A DNA stretch of 64,000 bases from Magicicada septendecula (lineage: Eukaryota > Arthropoda > Insecta > Hemiptera > Cicadidae): the NCBI GenBank assembly GCA_034769895.1, contig CM068373.1:285357379-285421378 (forward strand), in the 5' to 3' direction. A program made the position numbers and the translations under genes. The notes under the pieces were generated by a model. It was given only the letters and a program-made list of their open reading frames with translations. It searched no databases and was not told the DNA's origin. Shown piece by piece: positions 31,247 to 43,824 of this stretch; the stretch's first letter is position 1; each line of letters begins with the position of its first letter.

Positions 31247-31767
31247 TGGCTGATCCCGGCCCAAGTGGGCCGAAACAGTTTAAGAAAGGTAACGTCCCGC
31301 AAGTGCGGACCGGAAGAGTTAATTTGTTCAGCCCAAGCGGGCGAAAATTATGTATCTTGTATTAAATATTTGTCTGCTGGTCTTCCATTATGATTGAAGA
31401 TGTTGTGTAGGATGTATTAAATTACATTAAGAAATAAGAGAAGTGGACTGTATACGAATAGTTTTAATAATTTGAATGATCACATTACAGCTGTAATAAA
31501 TTGAAAGAAGGCTGGCTAATGCTGCATATTGAATTAATAATTAATAAATTTAGTTAAGAATGAAGTTGTGGCGCTAGTTGGCCATGATAGAAAATAGTAA
31601 GGCCTAAGGCCTACATCTAATGTCGACACTAACTTGACGGAAAGGTCCGGCGAACCGAACGCCGAGATTACTGAATGTGCACTGGTCAAGTACGATTACG
31701 CGAACGTTGATGAGATATAAATCAGATTAGCCAACCTAGTAAAATAAAATCATCGCGCTACCGTCCA
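31247..31767 (-). repeat. BEL LTR 2, shared middle LTR
   Basis: 521 bp. It serves as 5' LTR for copy 1 and 3' LTR for copy 2. No target duplication next to it. Identical by eye to LTR 3. Confidence 0.93.
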
Positions 31768-32886
31768 TAAGCTGCCCGTCAAAAATCAAAAAGATTTTTT
31801 AATACATTCTTTAATAAATTATAATACATTTACAATTCAATTTGAAATAGTGGAGTTTTAATAATTAGAATCAGCTTCAAGGCTGAGTTGAACCTTGAGT
31901 TGAGATTAGATAACGGCAATCGGCCGCTAATTTGAGATAAGCATGCAGACAGGCGACTGTAGGCCAAGGTTTGGCAAACAGCTGTTTCATGTACCACTAA
32001 GTCTGGTTAACCAATATTACTGACACAAGTGCGCAGTACGTAACATTACAAAACATGAACGAAAAATACATAATATGCAAGTCATAGAGTTAGCTTAATG
32101 CTAGCTAAGGTCCGTAGACCTGTACAGAAGTTCATTACATGAATAAAATTGTTGTTGAACATGTTACAGTTGCATGTTTCATTGTATATTCAGGAGGGCG
32201 ACATGTATCGACCTAAATACGCTATTCCTGAAGTTTCAGGAATTTACAATGTATGCCAACGTGTGAGCAAGCTAGATGCTGAATGTAGCCCAGATATGAC
32301 GTGTATGTCATAATTTAAATAAAGAATTGTGCATGCTTACTTACAAAAATGAATAAAATATAAGTACAATATAAATAAATTAGACAAGGCAGTTACACAC
32401 GGTAGACGCTTACAATAGTTTACATCGACACAATTTATGTGAATACAACAATAATAATTTGCATAATTACAAGATAAATAATTGTAATGTCAGCCAACAA
32501 TACAATACTGAAATTACAGAAACAATTTAACAATTTAAGACATTCACAAAATAGTACATATTTATCAGCAACAATATAAAGAAATGAATGCATGGTTACT
32601 TGACAGCAAACATGCGAATATTATGTAATAACATTAATAAATAAGACCACCCAAAGACATGCAGTACACCCCATGAGATCAATGAAAGTGTGACATAGTA
32701 TGCCACAAAAATTAACATACAATACAAATATTAAGATATCACCAGAACTGTGATACTCAGAAGCGTGCCATGACGCAAAATTGACAAAAATATTGTGACA
32801 ATCCATCACAATCATGTTGACCAAATGGTCGTAATAAATAATAAGTCAATGGCGGAATAAAGCCGCATTGTGCTGTAACCATAGTG
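31768..32886 (-). other. BEL copy 2, 3' non-coding region
   Basis: Counterpart of 24725-25843; almost identical by eye, with occasional substitutions near its right end. Confidence 0.7.
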
Positions 32887-34188
32887 TCACATCTCGTCTC
32901 GCGCTGGCAATAGACATAATTTATGTATTGGTCTCCGCAAAACACCCGTAGGCGTGCGAATGTCCACGACGCGAACCAAATTATCTGGGCCGGGAAATGT
33001 GGCGATGATCACGCCAAATTTCCAGGCTAATGGAGGCAAGTTGTCCTCAATGAGCAAGGCTAAGTCACCAATGGAAACATTATCTTTGGCAAACTTCCAC
33101 TTGTGACGCTGTTGCAGCTGGTGCAAATAATCGCGAGACCACGCCTTCCAAATGCCCTGGACAAACCTCTGAAGTAATTGCCAACGACCAAGGCGAGAAA
33201 CAGGAACGTGAGAAAGGTCTGGGTCAGGAATCGCAGTTAGGGGCGCGCAGATCAAAAAATGGCCAGGTGTGAGTGGCACCGGGTCATTAACATCCGAAGA
33301 AATAGCAAATAAAGGTCGAGAGTTCAGACATGCCTCTATCTGAGACAAAACGGTTGTGAACTCTTCGAAGTTTAGTATAGATTTGCCTACCACGCGCCGG
33401 AAATGAAATTTCAAACTCTTGATGCCGCTCTCCCAAAGGCCACCGAAATGAGGTGAGGAGGGCGGAATAAATGACCATGATATCCCCTGAGAGGATGTGA
33501 ATGACTTGATCGAGGTGATGGCATCCTTATCATGCCAAAAGTTGTAAATGTTGCAAAATTTGTAAAGTTGTAAGATGGTGCGGGCCTTCCTGAAGTTCGT
33601 GCCGTTGTCGGAGTACAGTTGACTAGGTATACCCCGACGTGCCATAAAACGACGTAAAGCAGCTATAAATGCGCTGGCAGTAAGGTCGGACACCAATTCC
33701 AGGTGAATAGCCCTAGTTGCTAAGCAAACAAACAGAGACACGTACGCCTTAGTAAGAGTTCTAGACTTCTGCCCGCCATGACGAATCATGAAGGGACCAC
33801 CATAATCAACCGCGCAAAATAGAAACGGCCTTGAAGGAGTGACTCTAGGGGATGGCAAGATGCCAAGCCTCTGAACCTGCTGTGTGGCGCTAAACCTGAT
33901 GCACTTGAGACACTTACGAATAATGGAACGGATGACTAGCCGGGCATTAACAATCCACCAACGTTGACGCAGTGAATGATGCACGAGCTGCGCACCAGCA
34001 TGAAGCAAACGAATGTGTTCGCGTTCGATGATAAGGCATGTGACATGCGCCGATGGGGGTAGTACGATAGGATGTTTCGAGTCGTAAGATAACTGGGAAT
34101 GCTGCAATCGTCCGCCCACGCGTATCACTCCAGTGTCGTCCAGAAACGGGTCGAGAGAGGCTAACTTGCTTCTGATGGAAACAGAAGA
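32887..34188 (-). pseudogene. pol: BEL copy 2 integrase part of Pol, downstream of a nonsense codon
   Basis: Same frame as the following entry, continuing after the TGA at 34189-34191. Contains the integrase finger and DDE core (AVDYGGPF, YSDNGTNF, GLWESG). It has 15 bp more than copy 1 just after the second catalytic Asp (TILQLYKFCNIYNF instead of TILHDIYNF). BEL-B also has an LYK stretch there (HELYKLFQ), so copy 2 is closer to the ancestral length and copy 1 is probably the deleted form. The ATG at 34128 is internal. Confidence 0.87.
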
Positions 34189-35136
34189 TCAGTTCCGAAG
34201 ACAACTAATTTCGCCTGGGAAGTGGGTCGATTGAGATTGCCTTATAAAGAAATTAAGAGACTGATGAATTTCCGCAGGGGTCAGATCGCCCGAAAGCCTG
34301 TCCGCAGATGAGTGCCTAATATTTCTGATGAAACGAAAACAGTAAGCGTATACACGTGTCAGCCGGTGTAACGAGGAAAAGTCCAACGATAAGTCAACAG
34401 CCAGGGTAGACATTAGCGAACGGTTATGTGTAGTTTTCTCTTCCGCGATGACTTCCGAAGATGATGGAGTGGCCGGTACGAAAGATGGGAAAGGATTAGA
34501 CTCTGACGATTGAGACAGACAGCCAGGACCGTGCCACCAAAGCGAGCAATCGCGCAAAACGTCCGGGAGACACCCCCTAGAAATAATATCAGCAGGATTG
34601 CGTCGCGAATCAATGTGATGCCAGGTACAAGTTTGCGTGTGACGCTGAATTTCAGCAACCCTATTAGCGACGTATGTTTTCCAACGCGAAGACTGCGCAT
34701 GAATCCAGTAAAGAGCCACCATAGAATCGGAATACAAATGTACATCCTCAATGAATGAATGAAGAGCAGGAATAATTTTAGACACAAGTCGCGATAATAA
34801 CAAACAAGCGCAGAGCTCGATACGAGGTAATGACACTTGGCGCAAGGGAGCCACGCGAGATTTTGAACACAAAAGACGACAGGAAGCAGTAGCATCTTGA
34901 TAAATGACTCGGACATACACACAACAGCCGAACCCTCTCTCGGAAGCATCCGAAAAACCATGCAACTGAACTGTAACCGCCTGATGGTTGCAACGAATAG
35001 ATCGCGGGACCACTATTTTACCAATCAGACTTAATTTGTGACACAAAGAATGCCAATCCGACAGTGACTGACCGGAAAGCGGTTCACCCCAACTAAGCTT
35101 ACAAAGCCAGAGTCGCTGCATGAAGTGTTTATACAA
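34189..35136 (-). pseudogene. pol: BEL copy 2 RNase H part of Pol, ended by a nonsense mutation
   Basis: Equivalent to the first ~315 residues of the copy 1 ORF at 25844-28078 (DASERGFG, YSDSMVALYW). A single base change at 34191 turns the Gly codon of CLRNG into TGA. Upstream, the frame lesion shared with copy 1 lies at the T6 run 35135-35140. Confidence 0.88.
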
Positions 35137-38039
35137 AAAACAACTGGTCCGATTAAACCCAGTGGATCATATATTCCGGCGATTATTGAAAGAATTTGCC
35201 TCTTGGATATGCTATGAAGAACCGGAGATAGGTTGACATCAAACAAAAATGAATCAGCAGTGTTGTTCCAAAGAATGCCCAGGGTACGCACATTGTCCTG
35301 TTTATTTAGGGGTCGTGAAAGGTTGTGATGACTTGCGACCGCTGTTGGTTCATTTGATGCCCATTTGTGCAACGTGAAACCATATTGAGCAAGTAACGCA
35401 CCTAGGTCGGATTTCAGATTAGTCAGATCGGGGATAGTGTCAGAACCGGTAAGTAGATCGTCTACATAAAAGTCGTTAGTGATGGCTAAAGCCGCTTGGG
35501 GAAAGGAAGTTTGATTGTCTCTAGCAATTTGTAAAAGGCACCATGTGGCCAAAAAGGAGGCGCTAGCCGTGCCGTAAGTTACTGTTCGCAGCGCGAAATG
35601 CTTAAGTGGTTCGAGGGGAGAGTCACGCCACAAAATACGCTGATAGTGACAGTCCTCTTCAGCAACGCGAATCTGACGATACATTTTTTCGATGTCAGCA
35701 ATCAGGACATACTTATGTGTGCGAAACCGCAACAGAATAGAGAAGAGATCTTGCTGAACATTGGGGCCTACCAATAATAGGTCATTTAACGAAAGGCCAT
35801 TTGTAGTCTTGGAGGAACCATCAAAGACAACGCGCAATTTTGTGGTCAAGCTAGAATGTTTAAACACGGCATGGTGAGGTAAGTAATAAATATTTGACGA
35901 TCCTAAATTGATAGCGCCATGATCAATGGGTGTCATGTGCCCAAGCTTCATGTATTCCCCGATAAAGTCTGCGTAGTCGCGAGCGAGCTTGGGATCGTGC
36001 CTGAATCGACGCTCCAAGTTTAAAAACCTTGATTCGGCACTTGTGTAGGATTCCCCTAAGTGAGGATTATCAGACTTGAATGGGAGCGACACTATAAATC
36101 TACCCTCGTGGTTGCGCTGAGTGTAGCGCATAAAATGCTCTTCGCAAGCCGACTCGCCATTAGGGGTATCGCCGGGGATCGTTTCTGCCTCCCAAAATCT
36201 CTCAAGAGATTGCAGGATTTGGCTGTCATTGTTCCTTGCCAAGAACGAAACAGCAGGACCCTGGGTGTGGCAGTGCTTGGGCAGATTGCCGGCCAAAATG
36301 TAACCCAGTTTTGTCTCCTGAATGATAGGGAAGTTGGGTCCGCGTGTGTACTTATTAGCTAATATTAAATCTAGATAAAATTGAGCCCCCAATAGTATGT
36401 CGATCTGTGAAGATATATTAAAATCTGGGTCTGCGAGAAAAATTTTATTTGGAATGTGGAACCGGTTGATGTCAAACGATATTGAAGGCAGATTATGAGT
36501 TAAGTTAGATAAGACAGCAAATTTGGCCTCGAAACTATGTCTCTGATAGCGAGACATAATACGCATAGAAACAATGTCAGTAGCGCAACACGCTGTGTTG
36601 CTTATTCCTGTAATCGGAATATTAGATCGGGTTAGTTTGAGGTGCAATCTTTTCGCAAATGATTTCGTACAAAAATTGATCTGAGACCCGGCGTCAAGAA
36701 GTGCGCGCGCCTTATGCCTATTGCCAGCCTGATCAATGACATATACAACTGCAGTGGATAAAAGTACATTGTTTTTACACTGTAATTTAAATGAGCAGTA
36801 GTTACTGCTGGCAGCTGCTGATTTCGGCACGTAATTAGCGTGCAGCAAGGTGTGGTGACCCTTTGAACAAATTTTACAAACCTGTTTACTTTTACAATTT
36901 GTTATCAAATGACCTGCTCTAAGGCAGTTAATACAACATTTATGGTTTGCCACCAATTGCCCCCGCTCAGCGGCACTTAATATGCGAAAATTATTACACA
37001 TGTAAAGCGGGTGATCAGATTTACAGCACACACATGAATAATGCCTTGCCGTAGCATGATAACTCTTAAAGGTACTGCTGCCAGCAGTATTTTTTAAACT
37101 ACATTTCTCAAACTTATTGTTTGGTTTTACACTAGGTTTATTGAATTGCTGTCCGGGTTCAATTGGCATAGTATTTTCTAAAAGCTGTCGGCGCAAATTC
37201 AAAAAATGAGTAAAGTCTTGAAAACTAGGCAAGTTGTCAGGGTCTATAGACTCCTTCCAACGTTTTAAAGTGATAGGGTCAAGTTTAGTGGAAAGCAATT
37301 GTATAGTAATAAACTCAAATAGGTTTACAGACAGCTTCATTGCCGCCAGCGAATTAACAGAAGACGTTATAGTATTCGTAAACTCAGCCAAGCTTTGGAC
37401 TGAGTCCTTTATTGTGGACTTAACCTGAAGTAGGTTCTGTACATAATATTTTGCTAATATAAATGGATTATTGTACCTATCGGACAGCAAGTTCAACGCT
37501 ATTACATAATTCTCTTGACAAATTGGTAATGATTTAATTAAGTCTAATGGTTCACACTTCACCGATGAATGCAAGTAATGCAGTTTCTGTACTGGTGTTA
37601 AATCTGATCTTGAATGCACCAGATCATTAAAAATTGAATAGAAATGTTGCCACTCAAGTATGTTGCCTGAGAAGCAGGGCAAACTTATCGGTTTTAAATG
37701 CACAGGCGTCGATAGTACAGGAGGCACAGTCTGAGTATTAACAGTGTCAAGAAGTTGTAAAATGTTTGCCTCAGTTGAGTATATCATTTCCTCAACCTCG
37801 ACTCGGTCTGCCTGAGCAGTGCTCACGTCTTTACTTATAAGCTCTATCTCAGACTGTACTTCGTCGTACTTCGAGGCTAAGCTCTTAAGACTTTCTAATC
37901 TCACAGTCAAAAAATGTTTTGTGGTTAAATTAATGTCAAATGAATTTACCGCGGATTGTATCCGCACTATCGCGGACTTTAATCCGCCTCTCTTTCTGGT
38001 CAGCACCTTGAGGCCTTCCTCAGACATTCTTTTACGCAC
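35031..38039 (-). CDS. gag-pol: BEL copy 2 Gag-protease-RT ORF (1002 aa), frameshifted at its end
   Basis: Domain layout as in copy 1. The two proteins are identical by eye from the N-terminus through the start of RT. They differ only late: RCLLQ to WCLLQ, SFHQ to SFPQ, and one Met/Val near the end. It ends in the same out-of-frame tail as copy 1, so the frame lesion predates the tandem or was copied with it. Confidence 0.9.
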   Translation of the reverse strand: MRKRMSEEGLKVLTRKRGGLKSAIVRIQSAVNSFDINLTTKHFLTVRLESLKSLASKYDEVQSEIELISKDVSTAQADRVEVEEMIYSTEANILQLLDTVNTQTVPPVLSTPVHLKPISLPCFSGNILEWQHFYSIFNDLVHSRSDLTPVQKLHYLHSSVKCEPLDLIKSLPICQENYVIALNLLSDRYNNPFILAKYYVQNLLQVKSTIKDSVQSLAEFTNTITSSVNSLAAMKLSVNLFEFITIQLLSTKLDPITLKRWKESIDPDNLPSFQDFTHFLNLRRQLLENTMPIEPGQQFNKPSVKPNNKFEKCSLKNTAGSSTFKSYHATARHYSCVCCKSDHPLYMCNNFRILSAAERGQLVANHKCCINCLRAGHLITNCKSKQVCKICSKGHHTLLHANYVPKSAAASSNYCSFKLQCKNNVLLSTAVVYVIDQAGNRHKARALLDAGSQINFCTKSFAKRLHLKLTRSNIPITGISNTACCATDIVSMRIMSRYQRHSFEAKFAVLSNLTHNLPSISFDINRFHIPNKIFLADPDFNISSQIDILLGAQFYLDLILANKYTRGPNFPIIQETKLGYILAGNLPKHCHTQGPAVSFLARNNDSQILQSLERFWEAETIPGDTPNGESACEEHFMRYTQRNHEGRFIVSLPFKSDNPHLGESYTSAESRFLNLERRFRHDPKLARDYADFIGEYMKLGHMTPIDHGAINLGSSNIYYLPHHAVFKHSSLTTKLRVVFDGSSKTTNGLSLNDLLLVGPNVQQDLFSILLRFRTHKYVLIADIEKMYRQIRVAEEDCHYQRILWRDSPLEPLKHFALRTVTYGTASASFLATWCLLQIARDNQTSFPQAALAITNDFYVDDLLTGSDTIPDLTNLKSDLGALLAQYGFTLHKWASNEPTAVASHHNLSRPLNKQDNVRTLGILWNNTADSFLFDVNLSPVLHSISKRQILSIIAGIYDPLGLIGPVVFCINTSCSDSGFVSLVGVNRFPVSHCRIGILCVTN

Positions 38040-38304
38040 CTTATTACTGTTGCTGGTGGTACCTGGTCAGCGACGTCCCGCAGCGTTGGCTCCTTGATGA
38101 TGATGGTGAACAGCTGGCAAGATGACCACCTTGAGGCACTGCAGCCGGCAGGAACTTGCTATCACGTTGCCTGAAGACGACGAGCGAAATGGCGATGCAA
38201 ATCACGCCACGGTCGCATTAGCTGACGTGCTAACCCGCCCGTGATGGCCAGAAAAGATACAAAAGACATTAAGTGGAAATCCAGGTCCGGAGTGACCAAA
38301 AATA
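38040..38304 (-). other. BEL copy 2 leader and primer-site region
   Basis: Same as 30982-31246, including TGGTCACTCCGGACC on the minus strand next to LTR 3. Confidence 0.6.
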
Positions 38305-38825
38305 TGGCTGATCCCGGCCCAAGTGGGCCGAAACAGTTTAAGAAAGGTAACGTCCCGCAAGTGCGGACCGGAAGAGTTAATTTGTTCAGCCCAAGCGGGC
38401 GAAAATTATGTATCTTGTATTAAATATTTGTCTGCTGGTCTTCCATTATGATTGAAGATGTTGTGTAGGATGTATTAAATTACATTAAGAAATAAGAGAA
38501 GTGGACTGTATACGAATAGTTTTAATAATTTGAATGATCACATTACAGCTGTAATAAATTGAAAGAAGGCTGGCTAATGCTGCATATTGAATTAATAATT
38601 AATAAATTTAGTTAAGAATGAAGTTGTGGCGCTAGTTGGCCATGATAGAAAATAGTAAGGCCTAAGGCCTACATCTAATGTCGACACTAACTTGACGGAA
38701 AGGTCCGGCGAACCGAACGCCGAGATTACTGAATGTGCACTGGTCAAGTACGATTACGCGAACGTTGATGAGATATAAATCAGATTAGCCAACCTAGTAA
38801 AATAAAATCATCGCGCTACCGTCCA
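38305..38825 (-). repeat. BEL LTR 3 (5' LTR of the array)
   Basis: 521 bp, ending CCGTCCA, followed by the AAGTG target duplication at 38826-38830 and then the resumed Gypsy-B integrase frame. Confidence 0.93.
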
Positions 38826-38830
38826 AAGTG

Positions 38831-39772
38831 TACATAAAAAATATAACCAGAAAAGTGCAAAAATCCATACAAGCATGTCACATCTGCCAGATGGTTAAAC
38901 ATAATAATGAGAAGAAGGAGGGAGTCATGATCCCTATCACATCCAAATATAAGCTGGAGAAGGTATTTCTGGATATATGTGGACCATTCCCACGCAGTGG
39001 AGGAAACCATAGATATAAATTCATAATTATTATTTTTGATCACTTTTCCAAATACACTAAACTCTATGCTATTAGCAGAGCCACGACCAAGAAAATTCTG
39101 GAAATAGTCATTGTACGTTACATAACAGAGATTGGTAAACCGTCATCTATTATCACCGATCATGGTACGCAATTCAAGGGCTGTAAATGGAGAAATACTC
39201 TTTTAAAACACAACATTAGAACATATAAGACTTCAGTATACCACCCCAGCAGTAATCCGGCAGAACATGTATTGAGGGAAGTTGGCGGAATACTCCGAAC
39301 TTACTGTCATGACCAACAGAGAAAGTGGTATGAATACTTGTCACTAACCGAAGAGTTTTTAAATATATCTTACCATCAATCCATTGAAAATACCCCTTAT
39401 ACTGTTATGTTTGAAAGGCTTCCACCTAGAGAAATCCAGGATATTATAAACTTTCCAAATAACCCAGAATATCAGTTTGAAACCGTTAAATTTTATAACC
39501 GAGTAATGGAAAAGGCGGAAATGAAGAAAAGGAAATATGAAAAGAATAATCCAAAACCAATTAAGTACCAAGTGGGCGAGAAGATATTAATAAGAAACAG
39601 GGAGCTACCAAGCACTCTAGAGGGAATAACTAAAAAATTATTATTATTATATACTGGGCCATATGTGGTAACAAAAAATAATAATAACAATACATATGAA
39701 ATAATGAACCCTATCATGAAAAGGATTAAGGGAACATACAATCAGGAGTCCATAAAGAAATATTATGAATAA
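38831..39772 (+). pseudogene. pol: Gypsy-B integrase, remainder after the BEL insertion (~314 aa)
   Basis: Starts inside the integrase zinc finger (the CHIC pair follows at about residue 20). DDE core: D in LDICGPF, D in ITDHGTQF and E in PAEHVLRE. C-terminal GPY-type module LLYTGPYVV. Open to its stop at 39772. Its own start is lost because 24204-38825 separates it from the preceding half, so it is not expected to make functional integrase. Confidence 0.9.
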
Positions 39773-41093
39773 ATTCTAAAATACAATAAGAACAACTTAT
39801 TATCGATTTTGAAGAGAAAACACTTGTAAATAAAAGAGAATTTTTTGAACAATAAAATAAATAGAAAAAATGTCATTCAAAATGAAGTAAGTCTGAATTA
39901 AAATATAGTTATGAAGAAGGTATTAAGAAGAGTTAATAACAAACCCCAAGATTACAGAAGAAAGCTAGAATTATTACTAAACGTCTACAAAGAAATAATG
40001 TGAATATTGAATAATGAAACCCCAAGATAAAAGTTTTTACCTCAAGTCTACCTATACAAAATAATAAAAGAAAAATCATATGACCTAAAATACATACCGC
40101 ATTGCCAAGTGAAAGAAACAACTTCAGTAAATGATTGATTGTAACCAATGTAATATTAAAGAAAACGAGGAAAAAAAAGAATATTTATGAACATAATTCA
40201 TTGAAATATAAACAGCCAAAATAATGAAATACGATAAGAAAAATAATAGTTGAGCTAAGGACTGTATCTAGTCAGAAACACAATTATAATGATAATCAAA
40301 CAATAACTATTTAGAAAATATTGAGATCAGAAAAACAAATGAAGAAGATACTTAGCGTTATTATCACAACAAGAAAGAAAAAACAAAAATAATTACAAAT
40401 GATAACTGTCAGAATTATCATCAAAGAATGTTTAAGGAAACTAAAATGGAATCACAAAGTATGAAGGATAGTAATAAAGAAATATAAAAGCAACAAAAGA
40501 AAAAAAATTTTTCCCAAATATTTATTATTAAGTAATTAAGGAAATTATTAGGAGATTATTATATTTTATAACTGACTGTAGATGAATTCCAGCAGTACTA
40601 TATTAAGGTGTAGTGTGGGCAGCAGAGTATGAAGCCAAACAGTGCCTCTCTGAACTGTACCAACGCACATATTAGGGATTGTTAGGGAAATTAAATATTT
40701 AAGGGATATTAGAATAGTTGCAAGAATGACCTCAGTTTCCAGAAGAGTAGGACGAAGAAAACAGAAAGAAATTAGATGACAGAAGAATAATTGAGAAATA
40801 CAGTGATTACAGTAATTATAAGTAGAAGAGATGTGAACCTAAAGTATCATTGAATATTGTAGCCAACTATCAACAAATACTGTTTACAGAAATTAAAAAT
40901 GATCAAGAATGTTAATTGAAATAATGAAATGTTATTAAATAAAGAATTATTAATACTAGTCTAATGAAGTTACATTGAGAATCCCATCGTCAACCATTAA
41001 TACAGATATGAAGAAAAGGCATGTGAAAAAGACAAGTTTATTTGACCTAAACTTCATTCAGGTAAACTAAACTTTTTTAGGAGGGGGAGCATA
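39773..41093 (+). other. Gypsy-B 3' non-coding region with polypurine tract
   Basis: A-rich, no ORF. The perfect purine run GAGGGGGAG at 41081-41089, three to four bases before the LTR start at 41094, is the plus-strand primer. Confidence 0.8.
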
Positions 41094-43691
41094 TGTAACG
41101 CAACAGAAATGCTGTCATCCATGTTACATAAATATTATATTAACAAAATAATAAGCAAGTCAATATCTAACCGCATGATAAAACAAAAGTCTAATAATTA
41201 CATTTATGATTATAGATAAAGATAAATAAGGATGCAAGGTAGAAATAACGAGAATGAACAAACCTGTAAATTAGACAATAGTTAATGATCTATGTTCAGT
41301 GAAAAGTAAATCAATATGATACTGATGAGAAGTGTAAGAAGTAGAATAGTACAGAAATTGTCAAAGTAAATGACCATGAAAATAAACAAAAATGAAACAA
41401 TAATTTACCTTATAGCAATAGCAAGTAAGGATTTTGAATTAAATAATATTATTTTGTGACAACGAATGTTATGATAAAGTTTATGTTATGTTATACCAAT
41501 TACTTGTTGAGTTAATGAAAGGTAATGAAACAAGAGGTATTATTCAATTACTGTTATAGAATGATGTGGGAAGCAGCTAGTTAGCGTTAATAGATTTCAA
41601 TTTTCTTATATGTGATCCATAGATCAAGATAAAATTGTCATTAGATATGAAAAGAATAATTGTTTATGTAAATGTTAATAGTTAAGATTTGATTATATGT
41701 ATGAATTTATGTAAAAGGGCTATAGTTGTTCACCAGTTATAAACAAAGGTAGTTCCGTATACAATAAAAGGCCTAACAGCCAATAACACTATATAACTAC
41801 TCATAACATAAAGGTTAGGTACATAAGTTAATAATAATTAATGAATACGGTTCGAAGAGCTAGGAAAAAACATTAAATTAGTAATGATATATAATAAACC
41901 ATCTCAATTTATACAAATTATGATAATGCCACAATGCCATGATATCGATTGATAACGTTTGATATCGAAAAAAGTAATAAATATAAAAGAAATGGGCTCA
42001 TATCAAAAAACCAGCAGAATATATGTAGAAAATAATAAACCAACTATCGGTAAAGTTATATTCCGATATGATAGCAAATTAATAAGGAATAGACAAAAAA
42101 TATATGAAATAAACACTATATACAAAACATGGAGAAGGAAGAAAAATAATGGGTTGCTATGGACTACAGGAAATGAAGAAGTTGTTGATTTTCAATTATT
42201 GCTTTTTATGATCTGAATGTGATGAGATTAAAAAATCTAAGAAACGTCTAAGATAATCGGAATATTCTAAATTATTTAATCCTCTTATAAAACACAAAAG
42301 TTTAATGATAATATTCTTGACTCTTGCCAGTACAGTTTAACCAAACGAGGCTATAGTATGATATCACAATAAAAAATAAATAACTGGGTTCTACAAGGAA
42401 GGACTTGAATTGTCCCATATCCGAAAGGAGTTGACAATATATTAAACCCAATATAAAGAGTTAACTGTATCACAACCAATAATATACACTACACTGGAAC
42501 TCATAACCTTATAAATACACGGAACATCACCAATTACTTCAGACGAGAGAAGAACGTATTTGGATCCAGAAATTACAGAAGGAACCAGTCTGGCAGTAAA
42601 TCAACCTAGGGAGCTGTATTTCCGAGGTGAACAGGACAAGAATTCCATTTTATTAACATCCGAAGAAAGAAAACCGTACAACATAGTCATCCAGAACAGT
42701 GAAGTTATCAACCAACAGCCCACACGATTCGCTTCGTTCTAGTCTGGTAAATTGTTATTGTATAAATCATATTAACTACACAACACTTCAAATTTGTAAA
42801 TCTTGCATTCTTATCTATGTATTTTTAATCTTCCCCACAGTTACAAGAACCTTCACACCCTGAATTAAGTTAATTACAAACTAAAACACATTATATAACC
42901 GAATCTAAATAAAGTATCGGACTGATCAATAATCGATTCACGCAATCTATAGCCTTTGTGTATGCCAGTTGGAACATATCTCATTCAATGTTGAAGAAGT
43001 AAACAAATAAAGAACCTTTGTATAGTTGCAAAATCTTGTCATTTGGAGTATTATTTAATGAGTTGGGAATAAAAAAGTAACTGACTAAGTATAGAATAAT
43101 TGGTTAACCTAAACAGTGAATTAACCTCTAAGTTTCGTTGACCCGGTACTACAGCGCTTATAGCGGAATTCTCCGACACCAAAGAGAGAGCGTTAAAATA
43201 CAAAATTATACATAATTCTCTTCAAGGTATAATAGGGTTGAACGAAATTACAGAATAACATATTAATTATTTAAGTTTCAAGTACACTAACACTGATATT
43301 TTTTAGAGAGATAAGTTAATATTAGTTAATTAAATCACTATATCCCACCACTCCAAATATCTCAGATATTTAAATAATTGAAGTAAATTAAAACGACCTA
43401 AGAGAGTAAAGACAGAGGAACATACCCGTTCATAGCAACGAATAGGCTTACATTGTGCGAAAATAACGAGACACACTTATCCGGTTACGACACAAATTGA
43501 CGAACTCCACAGTGGGGTTTAAACCGTACATGCTCGTCACATTACAAATTGGCACTTACAACAGTGGGGCTCAAATAAGACGGACATTTCGCTAGTACCT
43601 CAAAAGCGGTTACATTACAAATTGGCGCCGGCAACGTTGGGGCAGAAAGAACGAGAATCCCGCAACCGTAAGAGCTTAGCGTTTCATTACA
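41094..43691 (+). repeat. 3' LTR of Gypsy-B
   Basis: Pairs with 18396-20995. Ends CATTACA, followed by target duplication ATAT at 43692-43695. Confidence 0.92.
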
Positions 43692-43695
43692 ATAT

Positions 43696-43820
43696 ATAGA
43701 TGTCAACAACACCATAGAGACCAGAATTAATTACCATAGTAACAAGTCAATAAACAAAAGCTATTTAGAGGCATCGGAACTGTACCTTTATCCGTTCCTG
43801 CAGTATATTTTCGATGTTTT
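43696..43820. other. Older flank between two ATAT insertions
   Basis: About 125 bp of unassigned DNA, continuous before insertion with 18201-18391 on the left and 47303 onward on the right. No gene seen. Confidence 0.5.
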
Positions 43821-43824
43821 ATAT

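Larger units (their letters stand above)
24204..38825 (-). mobile_element. BEL/Pao head-to-tail tandem: LTR-internal-LTR-internal-LTR
   Basis: Three 521-bp LTRs (TGGCTGATCC...ACCGTCCA on the plus strand) alternate with two ~6.5-kb interiors (24725-31246 and 31768-38304), all coding on the minus strand. A single AAGTG duplication brackets the array, so it entered as one unit or grew by unequal exchange after insertion. Interiors differ by roughly a dozen substitutions and one 15-bp length difference. Both share a 1-nt frame lesion in pol, and copy 2 also has a nonsense mutation. Confidence 0.93.
18396..43691 (+). mobile_element. Gypsy-B, Ty3/Gypsy LTR retrotransposon disrupted by a BEL tandem
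   Basis: Long LTRs (18396-20995 and 41094-43691) with TGTAA...TTACA ends and a 4-bp target duplication ATAT (18392-18395, 43692-43695). Interior: primer site, gag, protease and part of RNase H/integrase, then the 14.6-kb BEL tandem, the rest of integrase, a ~1.3-kb A-rich non-coding tract, a polypurine tract and the 3' LTR. LTR divergence is about 1% by eye (some 20 substitutions in 2.6 kb). RT is absent, so this copy could move only with help from another element. Confidence 0.93.
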
